Below the pieces are notes generated by a model. The model had not been told where the DNA came from and did not search any database. It was given only the letters and a program-made list of their open reading frames with translations. DNA of 64,000 nt from Paragordius varius. Taxonomy: Eukaryota > Nematomorpha. The stretch lies in contig OZ176055.1 in NCBI GenBank assembly GCA_964247055.1, positions 1,488,001 to 1,552,000 on the forward strand, read 5' to 3'. This document shows positions 26,491-38,000 of this stretch, piece by piece. The first letter of the stretch is position 1. The number at the start of each line of letters is the position of its first letter. A program made the translations under genes and the position numbers.

Positions 26491-27602
26491 ACATCCCTTT
26501 AAACTTTCGTATTTAACAACATCGAACGAAACAAATTATACATTGGCTGCTACAAAAAAGGTAGAAGATTCGCCCCCTTCCATATGATAAGAAGTATTAC
26601 ATGACCTGCTAAATCACAACCAGATCTGCTTGATTTGTGGATAAACAAACAAATAATGCTTCTATGCCACATATTTTGGCGGGGTCCCATATTACGTTCG
26701 ATTTCAAGTAGTGAGACTATTGAATAAGAGTAGAAAAGTGTGCGAAATGATAAACCACTTAGGAGCCGCGAGATATCGCTGATAAGGAGATGCGATACGG
26801 AAGCACCAAGAGTGATTTCCAACTATTAAAAAATTTATTTCCGTCTAAGGGAAGTTGGAAGATAGTATTAACCCTGTAAAGTTGCCGAATAAATACTCCG
26901 CCCATTTTTGCATTTAAGTTAAGACATTTCATTCAGTTGGTTCCCAAAAATGTTTTAGAATCGAATTAATAAAATGAACAAATTTTGAAAATTATTTGCG
27001 AATTTGAGGACCTTTAATAGTCCAATCATATTATTTACTGTAAATGCGGCACCGATTTTCATTGTATTGGAGAGTGTTTATTTCAAATGCGAACGGAAAA
27101 GAAATAGATTAGTCTTTTCAAAAATATAGACAACCCAACTCAAAGCCAGGTAACATGGGGTAACCCTACAGTAATAAGACATATAAAAAGACGGGAAAGA
27201 TGCTGTCGATTTCGAATATATATTCTACGTTTGGAAAAACACTCGCGTATCTTATCGACATAAATAAGCTAGCTGACAAGGTTACCAATGCGGTAGTTTT
27301 TTCAACATTATATCTAAAAAGACGCTGTAGCCCGAATGAGAAAGTGCCCCAACTACTTCTGACGATTACAACTTATAAAGGTTTTACATTTCCCATCACA
27401 TTTGCCCTCATGATTTTACAATGATGTTTGGACAAACTTGATATACCAGGTACCTGTGTTCTGATTAATGATATCGTCTCAAATACTAAAAAAGAAAATC
27501 TTTAATAGGATACAAGAGACCGATTTACGACTGCACGAGAATATTCAAATCGCCGTTACACAATTAAGATACTAATTTGTATGTAATGATGATATTGAGC
27601 CC
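26491..27602 (+). mobile_element. Left part of an older Ty3/gypsy remnant (pol)
   Basis: Heavily decayed gypsy-type pol sequence whose reverse-transcriptase portion (about 26.95-27.48 kb) parallels that of the younger element, for example the LLTITTYKGF segment. It is interrupted at 27602/32241 by the younger gypsy insertion and continues at 32241. Many breaks; no LTR recognised. Part of it (from 27233) recurs at 53187-53485 in the duplicated block. Confidence 0.65.
27597..27602. repeat. Target-site duplication, left copy (GAGCCC)
   Basis: GAGCCC immediately before the left LTR, repeated at 32235-32240 directly after the right LTR. The uninterrupted site in the duplicated block (53480-53485) has a single GAGCCC. 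Confidence 0.85.
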
Positions 27603-27837
27603 TGTTAGAGTATAACTGACAGGCTAATATGAATAGATCTTTTATTAGACGATTTAAGTAACCATACAAACAACATTCGTTATATATTAGTACATTAACC
27701 TATTAACTTATCTGTGTGCTATTAGTATATTATTATAACCTCACCACCACTTGTGAATATTATTATTATACCTTGAGATAATTGTATATAAGCAAACATC
27801 TCACCTTGATATATGAGAATACATTAGACCTAATTAT

Positions 27838-27888
<51 letters not shown>

Positions 27889-27986
27889 ATATATATATAG
27901 ATCATGATATAAAACGATTGTTTTGTGATATACAACATATAATAAATTTATTTACCGTTACCTTTATATTGTCGTCCCCAGTTATT
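27603..27986 (+). repeat. Left LTR of younger gypsy element
   Basis: Starts TGTTAGAGTATAACTGACAG and ends CCCCAGTTATT. About 60 bases longer than the right LTR, largely because of an expanded AT microsatellite at about 27841-27899. Confidence 0.93.
27841..27899. repeat. (AT)n microsatellite expanded within left LTR
   Basis: Alternating AT run with one break. The right LTR carries only a short run at the same place, so the tract expanded or contracted after insertion. Confidence 0.88.
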
Positions 27987-30900
27987 ATTGGTGGCTAAAA
28001 CAAGATATGGCAGACGAACCAATGAATACCACAGCTCCTCATACTAGTATTGCGAATTTAGCCATAGAAAAATATAACGATAATAATAAATTTGAAGAGT
28101 ACCTCGAGTATATTAGCAACGTACCCGAGGCAAAGGATATTCCGGTAACCGAAAGAACGCTTAAATCAACGATATTAGCATATGGCGGATTCATGATAGT
28201 AAGAAAGATTAACCAACACCTATACCCCAAGAAAATAAAAGACGCCACATGGGCGGAGATTACGGAAACAGGCAAAAAAAATTCAATCTGATAAAATCAA
28301 AATTCCAAAGTCGTTTTGAATTTTATAGGCTGGTACGCAACGAGGGTGAAAGTTTTACCCAATTCCTTGAGCGTGTCAAGATAGGAGCTGAAGAAGCTCA
28401 ATTTACTGAAGCCATAGAACAACGTATTCGTGATGCATTCGTAATAGGACTGCGACAGCCACAACTAGAGATGGATATCCATTCCAGGTATCCAGATGCT
28501 TTGATAAACGGTATTCCTGTCCCACTAGAAGCAATCGTAGATCTCGCACTAGCACATGAGTCTGCTAGGGCTGGATTACAGAATAACAATAATAGTAATA
28601 ACAATAGCAATCGATACAGTAACAGCAATAATAATATCAATCGGTTACAACATAATAAATCCAATTGACAAACAATAATAAAATCTTCTACCATATGTAA
28701 ATATTGCGGCACCACACACCCACTCAACAAGTGTCCAGCTTGGAGACGATCCTGCAACAAATGCGGAAAGCTGAACCATTTTGCGAGAATGTGTGTGGCC
28801 AAAAGACAAAGACCCAACTTCAATAGGCAATTATTGAAGGAAGTTAACGTGGGTCATAAGGCGCTAACTCCCTTACTGATAACACTAGTAATAAACGGGT
28901 TAAAAAAAGACTTTTATCTATGATACCGGTTCGGACATTAGTGTAATAAACTTTGCCACATTGGAGCAAATCGGCAAACCCAAGCTGAGTCCGACACCCC
29001 CAGAAATCGTACAATAATACCACAGTGCCAATGATGGGGACAGCAAGTGTCAAAGACTAGGTAAATGGTAAACAAAAGGTCGGGGACATATGTGTCCTAA
29101 GCAAAACGATGGGGATGGCCCTGCTAATCTGTGGACTGGACTGGATGGCGAAATTCCAGATTGAGATGCCACAGGTTAAAGTTAATTATCTTAAATTGAA
29201 TGAGATTTGTGAAAATTTTAAAAATTTATTCGAAAATAGGTTAGGGTGTTATAAGGACCCTGTAAAAATTTGCATTGCAGCGAATGCGATCCCGAAAGTA
29301 TGGCCATGCAGGGTGCCTTTTCCATTAAGAGAAAGGTGGAGAAAGAGCTGACGAAGCTAGAAAAGTTAGGCATTTTAGAACCGGTTGATCCTAACACCAC
29401 ACATGTGACATGGGCCACGCCTACGGTTAATGTACTGAAACCGAATGGCGAATTAAGAATATGTAGTGATTTTCGGGTAACGATTAATAAGTTGCAAGAA
29501 GACTCCCACATAATCCCCACGTTTGATGAGTTGGTGTCGAAAATAGGTGAAGGTATCACATTCACGAAAATTGATTTAAAAGATGCTTACCTCCAGATGC
29601 CAGTGGCAGAGGAGTGTCAAGAATTGTTAACTATCTCAACACATAAAGGTTTTTTTAGATACAAACGCATGCCGTTTGGACTGACCACGGCACTTATCAT
29701 CTTCCAAAGAGTGATGGAACAAGTGCTGGCTGAAAGTCCGGGAACTTGCGTATATTTAGATGACGTCCTAGTGACTGGTAGGACGGAAAATGAGCACATT
29801 AACAATTTAAATAACGTATTAAGTCGTCTCGATAAGGCCGGATTTAAATTAAGACAAGATAAAATAATGATAGGCGCAGAATCAGTAAACTACTTAGGGT
29901 TTGAAATATCGAAAAAGGGTATAAGCCCGTGTGAAAGCAAAATCAAAGCATTTAAGGAATAAAAAGACCGGTAGATAAAAAGTCGTTACGTAGTTTTTTA
30001 GGTTTTTTGACATTTCATGAACGCTTTATACCAAAATTACAAATGATAGTCGGTCCCTTACATGAATTAACTAGTAAAAATACGAAATGGTGTTGGACCG
30101 AGAAACATGAGAAAAGTTGGTTAGCAGCTAAGAATTTGTTAGCGAAAAAGTGTTTTTAACACCATATAATCCGAATAGGAAATTGATAATAGAAACTGAT
30201 GCGTCAGATTTATTCGGATGTATTTTAAGTCATGAAGTTAATAGTGAAAGGATACCGATAGCGTATGCCTCTCACAAAAGTGTAGCATCGCTGAAAGGAA
30301 TTATTCCACTATAGAGAAGGATTAAAAGCAATATTATTTGCGTTACGAAAGTTTCATAGTTCATATATGGTAGAAAATTTATAATATTTACTGACCATTT
30401 ACCTTTAGTAAAGTTAACAAATAGAGATCGAAATTTAAAAGAGATACATAATGCTAAAATACTAAGGTGGATTAATATGATAAATGAGTACGACTTTGAA
30501 ATAAGTCATCAAAAAGGGGCTCAAAATAGAGCTGATTATTTATCGAGATGGCCGATTGACGAGATCGTAGCCTATGATGAAGATTATGCGGTTACCAGAT
30601 ATTTGAGATTTTTGAATTGTCATAACGTGCGGTTAAGCAGAGATGAAATTCGAAAAGAAACCGCATTAGATTCAGTATTACAAAAGGTAATTAAAGCGTT
30701 AAACCATGACTGGAGTTCTCCAGAATTAGAAAAGTTTGTAAACCGTAAAGACGAGTTGGCATATCAATATGGCTTAGTAAGTTTAAATGATCGGATTGTA
30801 ATTCCGAAGCTCCTCCAAAAAGAGGTGGTGAGATACCTACACAGCGGTCATAACAACGTAGAGAAAATGAAAGCGATGGCCAGATTTACGTGTTATTGGC

Positions 30901-31913
30901 CAGATGCGAATCGTGCCAACGTTGTAGGCCGAATGTAGCTCAGAATTCCACGTATCAGTGGGATCATAATGTTGCTGTGTGGGAGCGTTTGCATATTGAT
31001 ATAGCCGGACCGGTAAACGGTTTTTATCGGTTGTTGATAATTGATAGTGCCTCGAAATGGGCAGAAGGATTTATTTAGAAAAAGGTAACCGCAGCGAATG
31101 TAATCCACAAATTAGAAGAAACGTTTGCAAGGTTAAGCTTTGCAAGAGAGATCGTTAGCGATAACGCTTCGTATTTCAGTAATGAGTACTTTACGTCAAT
31201 CTTAAGTACGTTTGAGGTGAGACATATTAAGGTTACCCCCTACCACCCTAAGAGTAATGGGATGGTAGAAAAGTTAGTAGGTACAATAAAAAATAAATAC
31301 AAAAAAATAAAAAATAATGGGATATCCACCCACGAAGCGTTTAACACTAGCCTATGGGCGTATAGAAATTCTATACACTCAACAACGAAAGAAACCCCGG
31401 CCCAGTTAATGTTCAATCGTACCCCCCATACGCCCTTAACCTGGTTAAATAGTAGGGCGAGATTGTTAGATGCACAGGCCCCCCGACGGCAGTTTGCCAT
31501 TAATGACCAGGTAATGATTAAAAATGAATTAAGTCCAGGGTGGCGCGCCGGAGAGATTACGGACCTTACAGGGTTATTTTCATACAAGGTATGGGACAAG
31601 GACCGAGAGAAAGTTGTGAGGAAACACGCTGACCAAATAGTACAACAACCACAACCACAGCCGACCACTGCCAGCAACACGAATGAGGAGGAGGTAACCA
31701 CTGCCACGGATGATGGAACAATCGCTGAAACGCAACCAAACACGATCAATTCAAGGGACGAAATCGAACCAATTACTCCGACAGCCGAAAGTCCAAATAA
31801 TGATAATACCCAGAAACCTGAGACAACATACTACCCCGCTAAAACACAAGAACGACGGTACCCGACAAGAAGTCGTCAGAAACCTGCCCGCTTTCCTTAG
31901 GAGGGGGTAGTGA

Positions 31914-32234
31914 TGTTAGAGTATAACTGACAGGCTAATTTGAATAGATCTTTTATTACACGATTTAAGTAACCACACAAACAACATTCGTTATATATTA
32001 GTACATTAACCTATTAACTTATCTGTGTACTATTAGTATTATAACTTCCCCACCACTTGTGAATATTATTATTATACCTTGAGATAATTGTATCTCACCT
32101 TGATATATGTGAATACATTAGACCTAATTATTTTATATATATATATAGATCATGATATAAAACGATTGTTTTGTGATATACAACATATAATAAATTTATT
32201 AACCGTTACCTTTACATTGCCGTCCCCAGTTATT
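31914..32234 (+). repeat. Right LTR of younger gypsy element
   Basis: Starts TGTTAGAGTATAACTGACAG directly after the purine-rich tract, ends CCCCAGTTATT and is followed by the second GAGCCC. Confidence 0.93.
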
Positions 32235-32240
32235 GAGCCC

Positions 32241-33990
32241 ACAAATAAAAATTAGAGGTTTAAAAATGTTTTGTACCTTTTAACCAAACTGCGATCTTTT
32301 GAAAATTTTTTATGGTACACAAACCTACCTTAATTTGATATTACTCAAGTTTAACGGACACAACCAAAAAAAGGATTTTCTAAAGCAAAAATTTATTAGC
32401 GGACTCCCGATCATTGCGTTATTATAAACACTTTTCCCATTCAACTGAAAAGCGATTGAGTATGAAGCAATTTAATCCAAAAATTAGAAATATATATATA
32501 AAAATATGCATGCAAAATCTTAGTATTTGAATACATATGTTCTCAATAACTTTTCCCATTGGAAACCAATTAAAAAAACTGTTATATTGAATTTTACGCG
32601 TTATGATTAAAATCTAATAAATATTTATAAATGCCCATATATATTCGATTGCGGGAGAAGACATTTGTGTTGGACACCCTTATAGACTCAGAAAAAGCGC
32701 CCCTCTTAAATAAAAACGACATTTTATTGACAATAAACCCAAAGCTATTTGCTCTCTTATAAATATGTTTTTATAGACTTTATGCTATTATTGGTTGCTT
32801 TGTTGCAATAAAAGGTTAAAAACAGTAGTATTTATTAATATGGATGCACAATGATTATAAGATATATTACAAAAATGGTCAAATATAGCGCACCGCCATC
32901 TAAATTATTCATTTACAGTTATTATGACGAGGAGGATTATGCGGTTGACAAAATAAGCCATTATTCAGATAAAACGTTCTTGATGTAAGAAAAAGAGTCG
33001 AGAAAGCAACAAATAGTGAACAATCCTTAAGAGAGATATAATGGCTAATATAACAAACAATTTGGAAGATAGAAATTAATCTTTTAGATAAAAACGTGCT
33101 ACTATTTTATGGGTAGATTATTTTGGTGTGATCAATATAATCAACCCAATGGGTATTTATAAGCGGCTTCACATATATAATGGTGGCCCAGTGGACGGTT
33201 AACATTGGTAATATAGATAGCGCCTCCTGATTGGGGAAAAAGGATTTTTTTTAGAGCGATATCAACAAAGAGGATTCTAAATTGTCTTGAATAACATATC
33301 TCTAGTTTAGTTCCTAGAATCGATACCGACAATACAGATGCTTTGTAGCTAAAGAATTTAATTTGGTTTTGGTCAATTACAATTAAAACGTCTCCGCGAG
33401 GAAATTTATCATTTCAAAACAAACGGATTGGTGGAAAAGATGAAGTTAACGACTACATAAAACCATTCAAGCCAATGTATGTTTACAAGGGAATAAACGG
33501 GATGGATCCTAGAGACCGAGTTTCCATGCTTCGTTAAAAAATTGTCATTTGCATTCCCATAAACTAAAGTTTACAGTATCTCGAGGGTTGACTCCTGCCT
33601 AATATATATAACATGAGGAAAAACCGCGTTGGGAATCTCGGCCCATTTAAACTATAAGATAAGGTTTTAGACAGGCCAAATGAAAGAAAGAGCACTTTTT
33701 CCAAGCTGGATACGGGACTCAGCCTATAACACACTAATTAGTAAGATATTAGAACACTTCGATACGATTTACAGGGACTTATCCCATCGTCTCCAATTAT
33801 TACAGCTTGATCCCCAAACAGCATTATACACTGATGGCATTAGCCTAGCTACTGAAACGACTTCACCGCTCAAAATACTACGCTCAACCCTACCTAGTCA
33901 AACTACTCATAATCAGATTTCTAGAAAGGAAGTTCCTTCCCCGGAAAAAATACCCTTTAGGAAAGCATTAGTCTCTTAATAGAATAAAAT
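32241..33990 (+). mobile_element. Right part of the older Ty3/gypsy remnant (integrase end)
   Basis: Continuation of the older remnant after the younger insertion. The integrase C-terminal portion (around 33.4-33.98 kb) is recognisable, with gypsy-type features. Heavily decayed with many breaks. A second copy lies at 53486-55850 in the duplicated block, itself interrupted by a LINE fragment. Confidence 0.65.
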
Positions 33991-33999
33991 TAGGCGTGA

Positions 34000-35047
34000 G
34001 TGTAATGAACATCATGAAAATTAGTAAATCACATATAATTATATAAGCATTTTATTTAATTTATGCAGATTGACACAGTTTTTAATTATTATCATATTTT
34101 GTAGACATGCAAATAAGATTTGGACGGTCTGACAGATTGTATATTCGATAAAATAATTTATTTCGAAGAAGTACCATAAATATTTTGCCAGTACGCATAT
34201 AGCATTCAATCATTCTATCATTCATTATTTAATAAAATGTCGAGAATGTACTTTTACTCATACGGTAAATTAGCTTAAAGTGTAAAAAATTTCTAAACTT
34301 TATCATTCTCGTATTATATATAATTATTTGTTAAAAAAGACTATTAATCAGCATTAAAATTTTACTAGTTATTTTCCAATCACATAAAAAAGAATTACAA
34401 CAGTTTGTGATTTTCAGACTACGAACCAATAAAAAGTAGACAAAATACTCGCTTAATTAAATTTAACTTTTGTTATTTTTTTAATTGGTACTTTTATGAA
34501 TCGAGTTTTTCTTAATGCTACTCCTTAATGTGCACCCCCGTAATATAACTGTGGGAAAAGATTGGCTTAATACTGTATCATGACCCTTTGGTGATATGAT
34601 AATTTTTTTATGTTTTTGGCTCATTATTATAAATAAAAAAACCCACGAACTAGTAAATTAATAGGATGGTATATTATAAAAAAAACAATAAAAACCTAAA
34701 AACGAATCTTCTGTTTTTACTAAAGTGCATAATAATCAGCTTAATCAAATTTTTTAGCCTCTTTTTATGTTTGAAGAGGCGATTATTAATGAGGAATGAC
34801 ACACAATGACTAGTGCTCAAAGGTCTTTTATGTTGACATAATCGGTTATAAAGAATATCTAAATTTCATAACATTATAAAGGGGGTTTTGAAATTTTAAA
34901 TCAATTAATATGTATAAAACGGATAAATAATATTGGATGCTGATTAAATTTATTATATATATGTAAAAAATTAACAAGCTATTGTGACCACACCAAAAAA
35001 TTAAAGTTTGTTGCTAAAAATATTTGAAAGTTAAAAGTTGGTTTAAC
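34000..35047. other. AT-rich stretch downstream of M13-like gene, copy A
   Basis: No exon recognised. Holds the 3' untranslated region of the minus-strand gene, including a probable polyadenylation signal at 34949-34954. Mirrored with moderate divergence at 55.85-56.92 kb. Confidence 0.6.
34949..34954 (-). promoter_or_regulatory. Probable polyadenylation signal of M13-like gene A
   Basis: AATAAA on the minus strand about 95 bases after the stop codon (35050-35048). The same motif is kept in copy B. Confidence 0.4.
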
Positions 35048-38000
35048 TCATTCATTGTCACAATTTTGCGACAACTCATTAGCTATACATGAAAAGTTTT
35101 GTGCAACCTCCGGCATAGAACCAAGCACCGAAAACGCTTCTCGTTTATCATCATCTGGGTATTCAAAGGGACCGTCACAGTATTCCTAATTAACATATAT
35201 TTTGTAATAATTATGGTATATATATTAACAGCGAGCGCACAAAATCGGGCATCAAAAATATCCTGATTAATTATCTCTATTTAGACAGAAACATGTAATG
35301 TGGCAATCAGGGTGCTTTTGGCTTTAGGACTTATTACTCATAAATATTATTTTTTGTGGTATTCGCTCCATAAAAATAACTAAATTGGCACACCATCGGT
35401 CGAAGAAAAAGCTAATATTAAACCAAAATATTTTTACTGCTTTTTATATATATATAACAACATTTTTGGAGAAAAAATGAAACATTATGTAGAAGATTCG
35501 GTTTTGATAGATTAAAAAATACAGTTTGACTGTTTATGCTATAATTGGAATTTTTTGCATATAAATAAAAAGTCGTCTTTATAATAAATAAAAAAACTGA
35601 TAATAAATTTTTATATTGATTGATTAATTAATTTTTACATTATGTAATGTTGATTACCTATCACATAAAAATAAATCTAGATCAAATGATCTGACTGGTT
35701 CTTTAACGGACACATTCACGTTTAAACCGGTCAAACTTAACCCTACACTATATATTAATTTGTGAATATTAACCCTTTTTAGATGTGACAATTATTTAAA
35801 ATATTGCGACATATATAAAAATTACCTTCAACATGGATTCTACCATATTTATTCGTTTATCTTGTTCTGATAATTGCTATATAAATCATCAAAAATAATA
35901 AAAAATATGGGTTATCATATAATTATTGTCATATAATAAAATTAATTGGAAAACATGAAAATTTTTACCTTTGCCTTTTCTAAAGACCTCCGGAAGTGTT
36001 TTTTACGCTCAAATTCGTCATCATGACAATTTGATTCTTCTATAATATTAATTTTACGATTATGATAAAGTTATATTAAAACTGTTTTATAAATTATTAC
36101 CAAAGGGTAGCAGCCAATAAGCAAGCCAGAAATTGTTGCTAAAGGTCATAAAATGGAGCGAAAATTACATAAAATATTTGAAATTATATATGATTCATAG
36201 ATTGTTACTTACGTAAATTTTGAGTTGGCTTCAAAATTTGTGATCGGCAAATCACTATATGATATAAAAAAATATATATAATATAGATTGACCTGAGTAA
36301 ATGCAATTGAAGATTTAGCCATGGCAAAAGAAGGAAGCGCTCTTTAAACAAGGTTAAGATGTTTCAATCAATCCTGTCAAGAAAAGAGAGACAAAAATCG
36401 CAAACCAAATCATTTATTAAATCATCACATATTCAGTTATAAACCGTTATATGACATGTTTTTTAATGATTTATTTTTATATTTTTGATAAACATAAATT
36501 TTTTGTTCTATTTACATGAAATATCGTTTTAATAAATGCAAAATAATGCACGTTTGTTTTGATAACATAACGGTTTCTTTGCGATTTTTTTTCTCCCATT
36601 AACGGTTTCTTTGTGGTAAATTTATATAAGTAGTAATCATTATTCATTTTTTTAATTTAATTTTATAATTATCTGTAAACCGTATCTCCTGAACATGCCT
36701 TTGGTGAAAGTTTGAGAATATATCTTATTCAATTTTACGACGATTCCCACATCGTATTAAAATAGATATTTTAAATAATAATATATATAATTATCAATAA
36801 ATCATTATAAAATCCGTCCTTTTTAACCCTATTTTTTGTAACTTTTAACATTTATAAAACTACTTTATAATTAAACTAAATAGGCATCATTCAATATTTG
36901 AACCAATCAATGTTCAATAATGCAGTTACAATCATGGTCATGGAATTAATGATGAATAGGAATCCAAGTTTATAAAAAGTCAAAGGTAATTTTTATTCAA
37001 AAATTTATTATTACATATATGAGGCAGATAAAATGGGGCAAAAATTACAAAAGTATAGTTATTTTAAAAATTAATTATCATTTTGTGTTTTCTTATAAAC
37101 AAGCATTGAGATTTCTAAAAATCTTAATTAGATTAATGAATAAAGGTGTGTCCTTTAGGCAATGTTCCCAACGTGGTAATCCATTCAAATTCAATAATGT
37201 ATATTAAGTAAATATTGAAATATAGACACATTAAATGTAACAACAATTTTTTTTCACAATACCGCTGTTTTGTTTCTAATTGCCTTATATGGCAAATGTG
37301 AATAACATATGTAAATTAGTAAAACAAACATTATTGTTTGCAGATGTAATAAATTAATTTATATGTTAAAAAATAAATTTTTAAAAGTAAATGGTTGTCA
37401 TTGTCTTTATATTTTAATGTTTTGCCTGTATAATTTAATAATTATTGACTGATTCCATACAAACAATTTTTTGAGGTTGAAATAATATAAAAATCCCAAT
37501 CAATAAGATCCTTAAATCTACATTTTTGAAATATTTTTTTCATATCGGTGACAAATCTTGATAATTCGCATGTAACCTCAATATGTTTCTAGTTTCATTT
37601 TTTAATAGAATTTTTCATATTTTTTTCGCCCCCTTAGATTTTTCTACGCCCCCTTTTGGGAATCACTGCCACAAGACTTGAATTAGGGTGGCCCGTGGAA
37701 AATTTGGAATTATAATATGCAGAAATGGCAAAATTTTCGTAAAATAATCTACCTTATAAAAATTATTTTCTAAACAAATTCATCTAATTGCCAACGGACC
37801 ATAAGCCTATTTGTGCTTTTCTAGCCTTTTATGTTTAAAATCTAATAAATTATTTATGAATATATATATATTTCGAATGAGGCGGCTAATTTTTTGAGTT
37901 GAAAATGCGGCCTGCGTAGTCATGCCTGTTGGACACCACTGATTTAAAGATATAAATTTTCTATTTAGTAGTACACTTACATGGAAGGTGCTATATTTTG

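Larger units (their letters stand above)
27603..32234 (+). mobile_element. Younger Ty3/gypsy LTR retrotransposon fossil
   Basis: A complete-length element of about 4.6 kb with two LTRs and a 6-bp target duplication GAGCCC. Internal parts in order: gag (about 28.0-28.7 kb), CCHC zinc knuckle (about 28.7-28.8 kb), protease (DTGSD, about 28.9 kb), reverse transcriptase with VYLDDVLVTG (about 29.4-29.96 kb), RNase H (about 30.2-30.4 kb), integrase zinc finger and catalytic core (about 30.8-31.3 kb) and a charged C-terminal part to about 31.9 kb. A purine-rich tract (AGGAGGGGGTAGTGA) abuts the right LTR. It looks broken at several places (a handful) but is otherwise well preserved. LTRs are nearly identical outside an AT microsatellite, so it is fairly young. 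It inserted into an older gypsy remnant. Confidence 0.95.

Noticed and set aside
31240-31749. Minus-strand 169-codon frame
   Set aside because: Antisense shadow of the integrase region of the younger gypsy element.
36304-36333. Minus-strand MAKSSIAFTQ followed by a donor, considered as an alternative first exon
   Set aside because: Its phase does not join to the next exon at 36254 without an immediate stop, whereas the exon at 38072-37981 joins in frame.
37019-37207. Plus-strand 62-codon frame identical in both duplicate copies
   Set aside because: Identity is explained by the recent homogenisation of the whole block, and it lies in an intron with no family signature.
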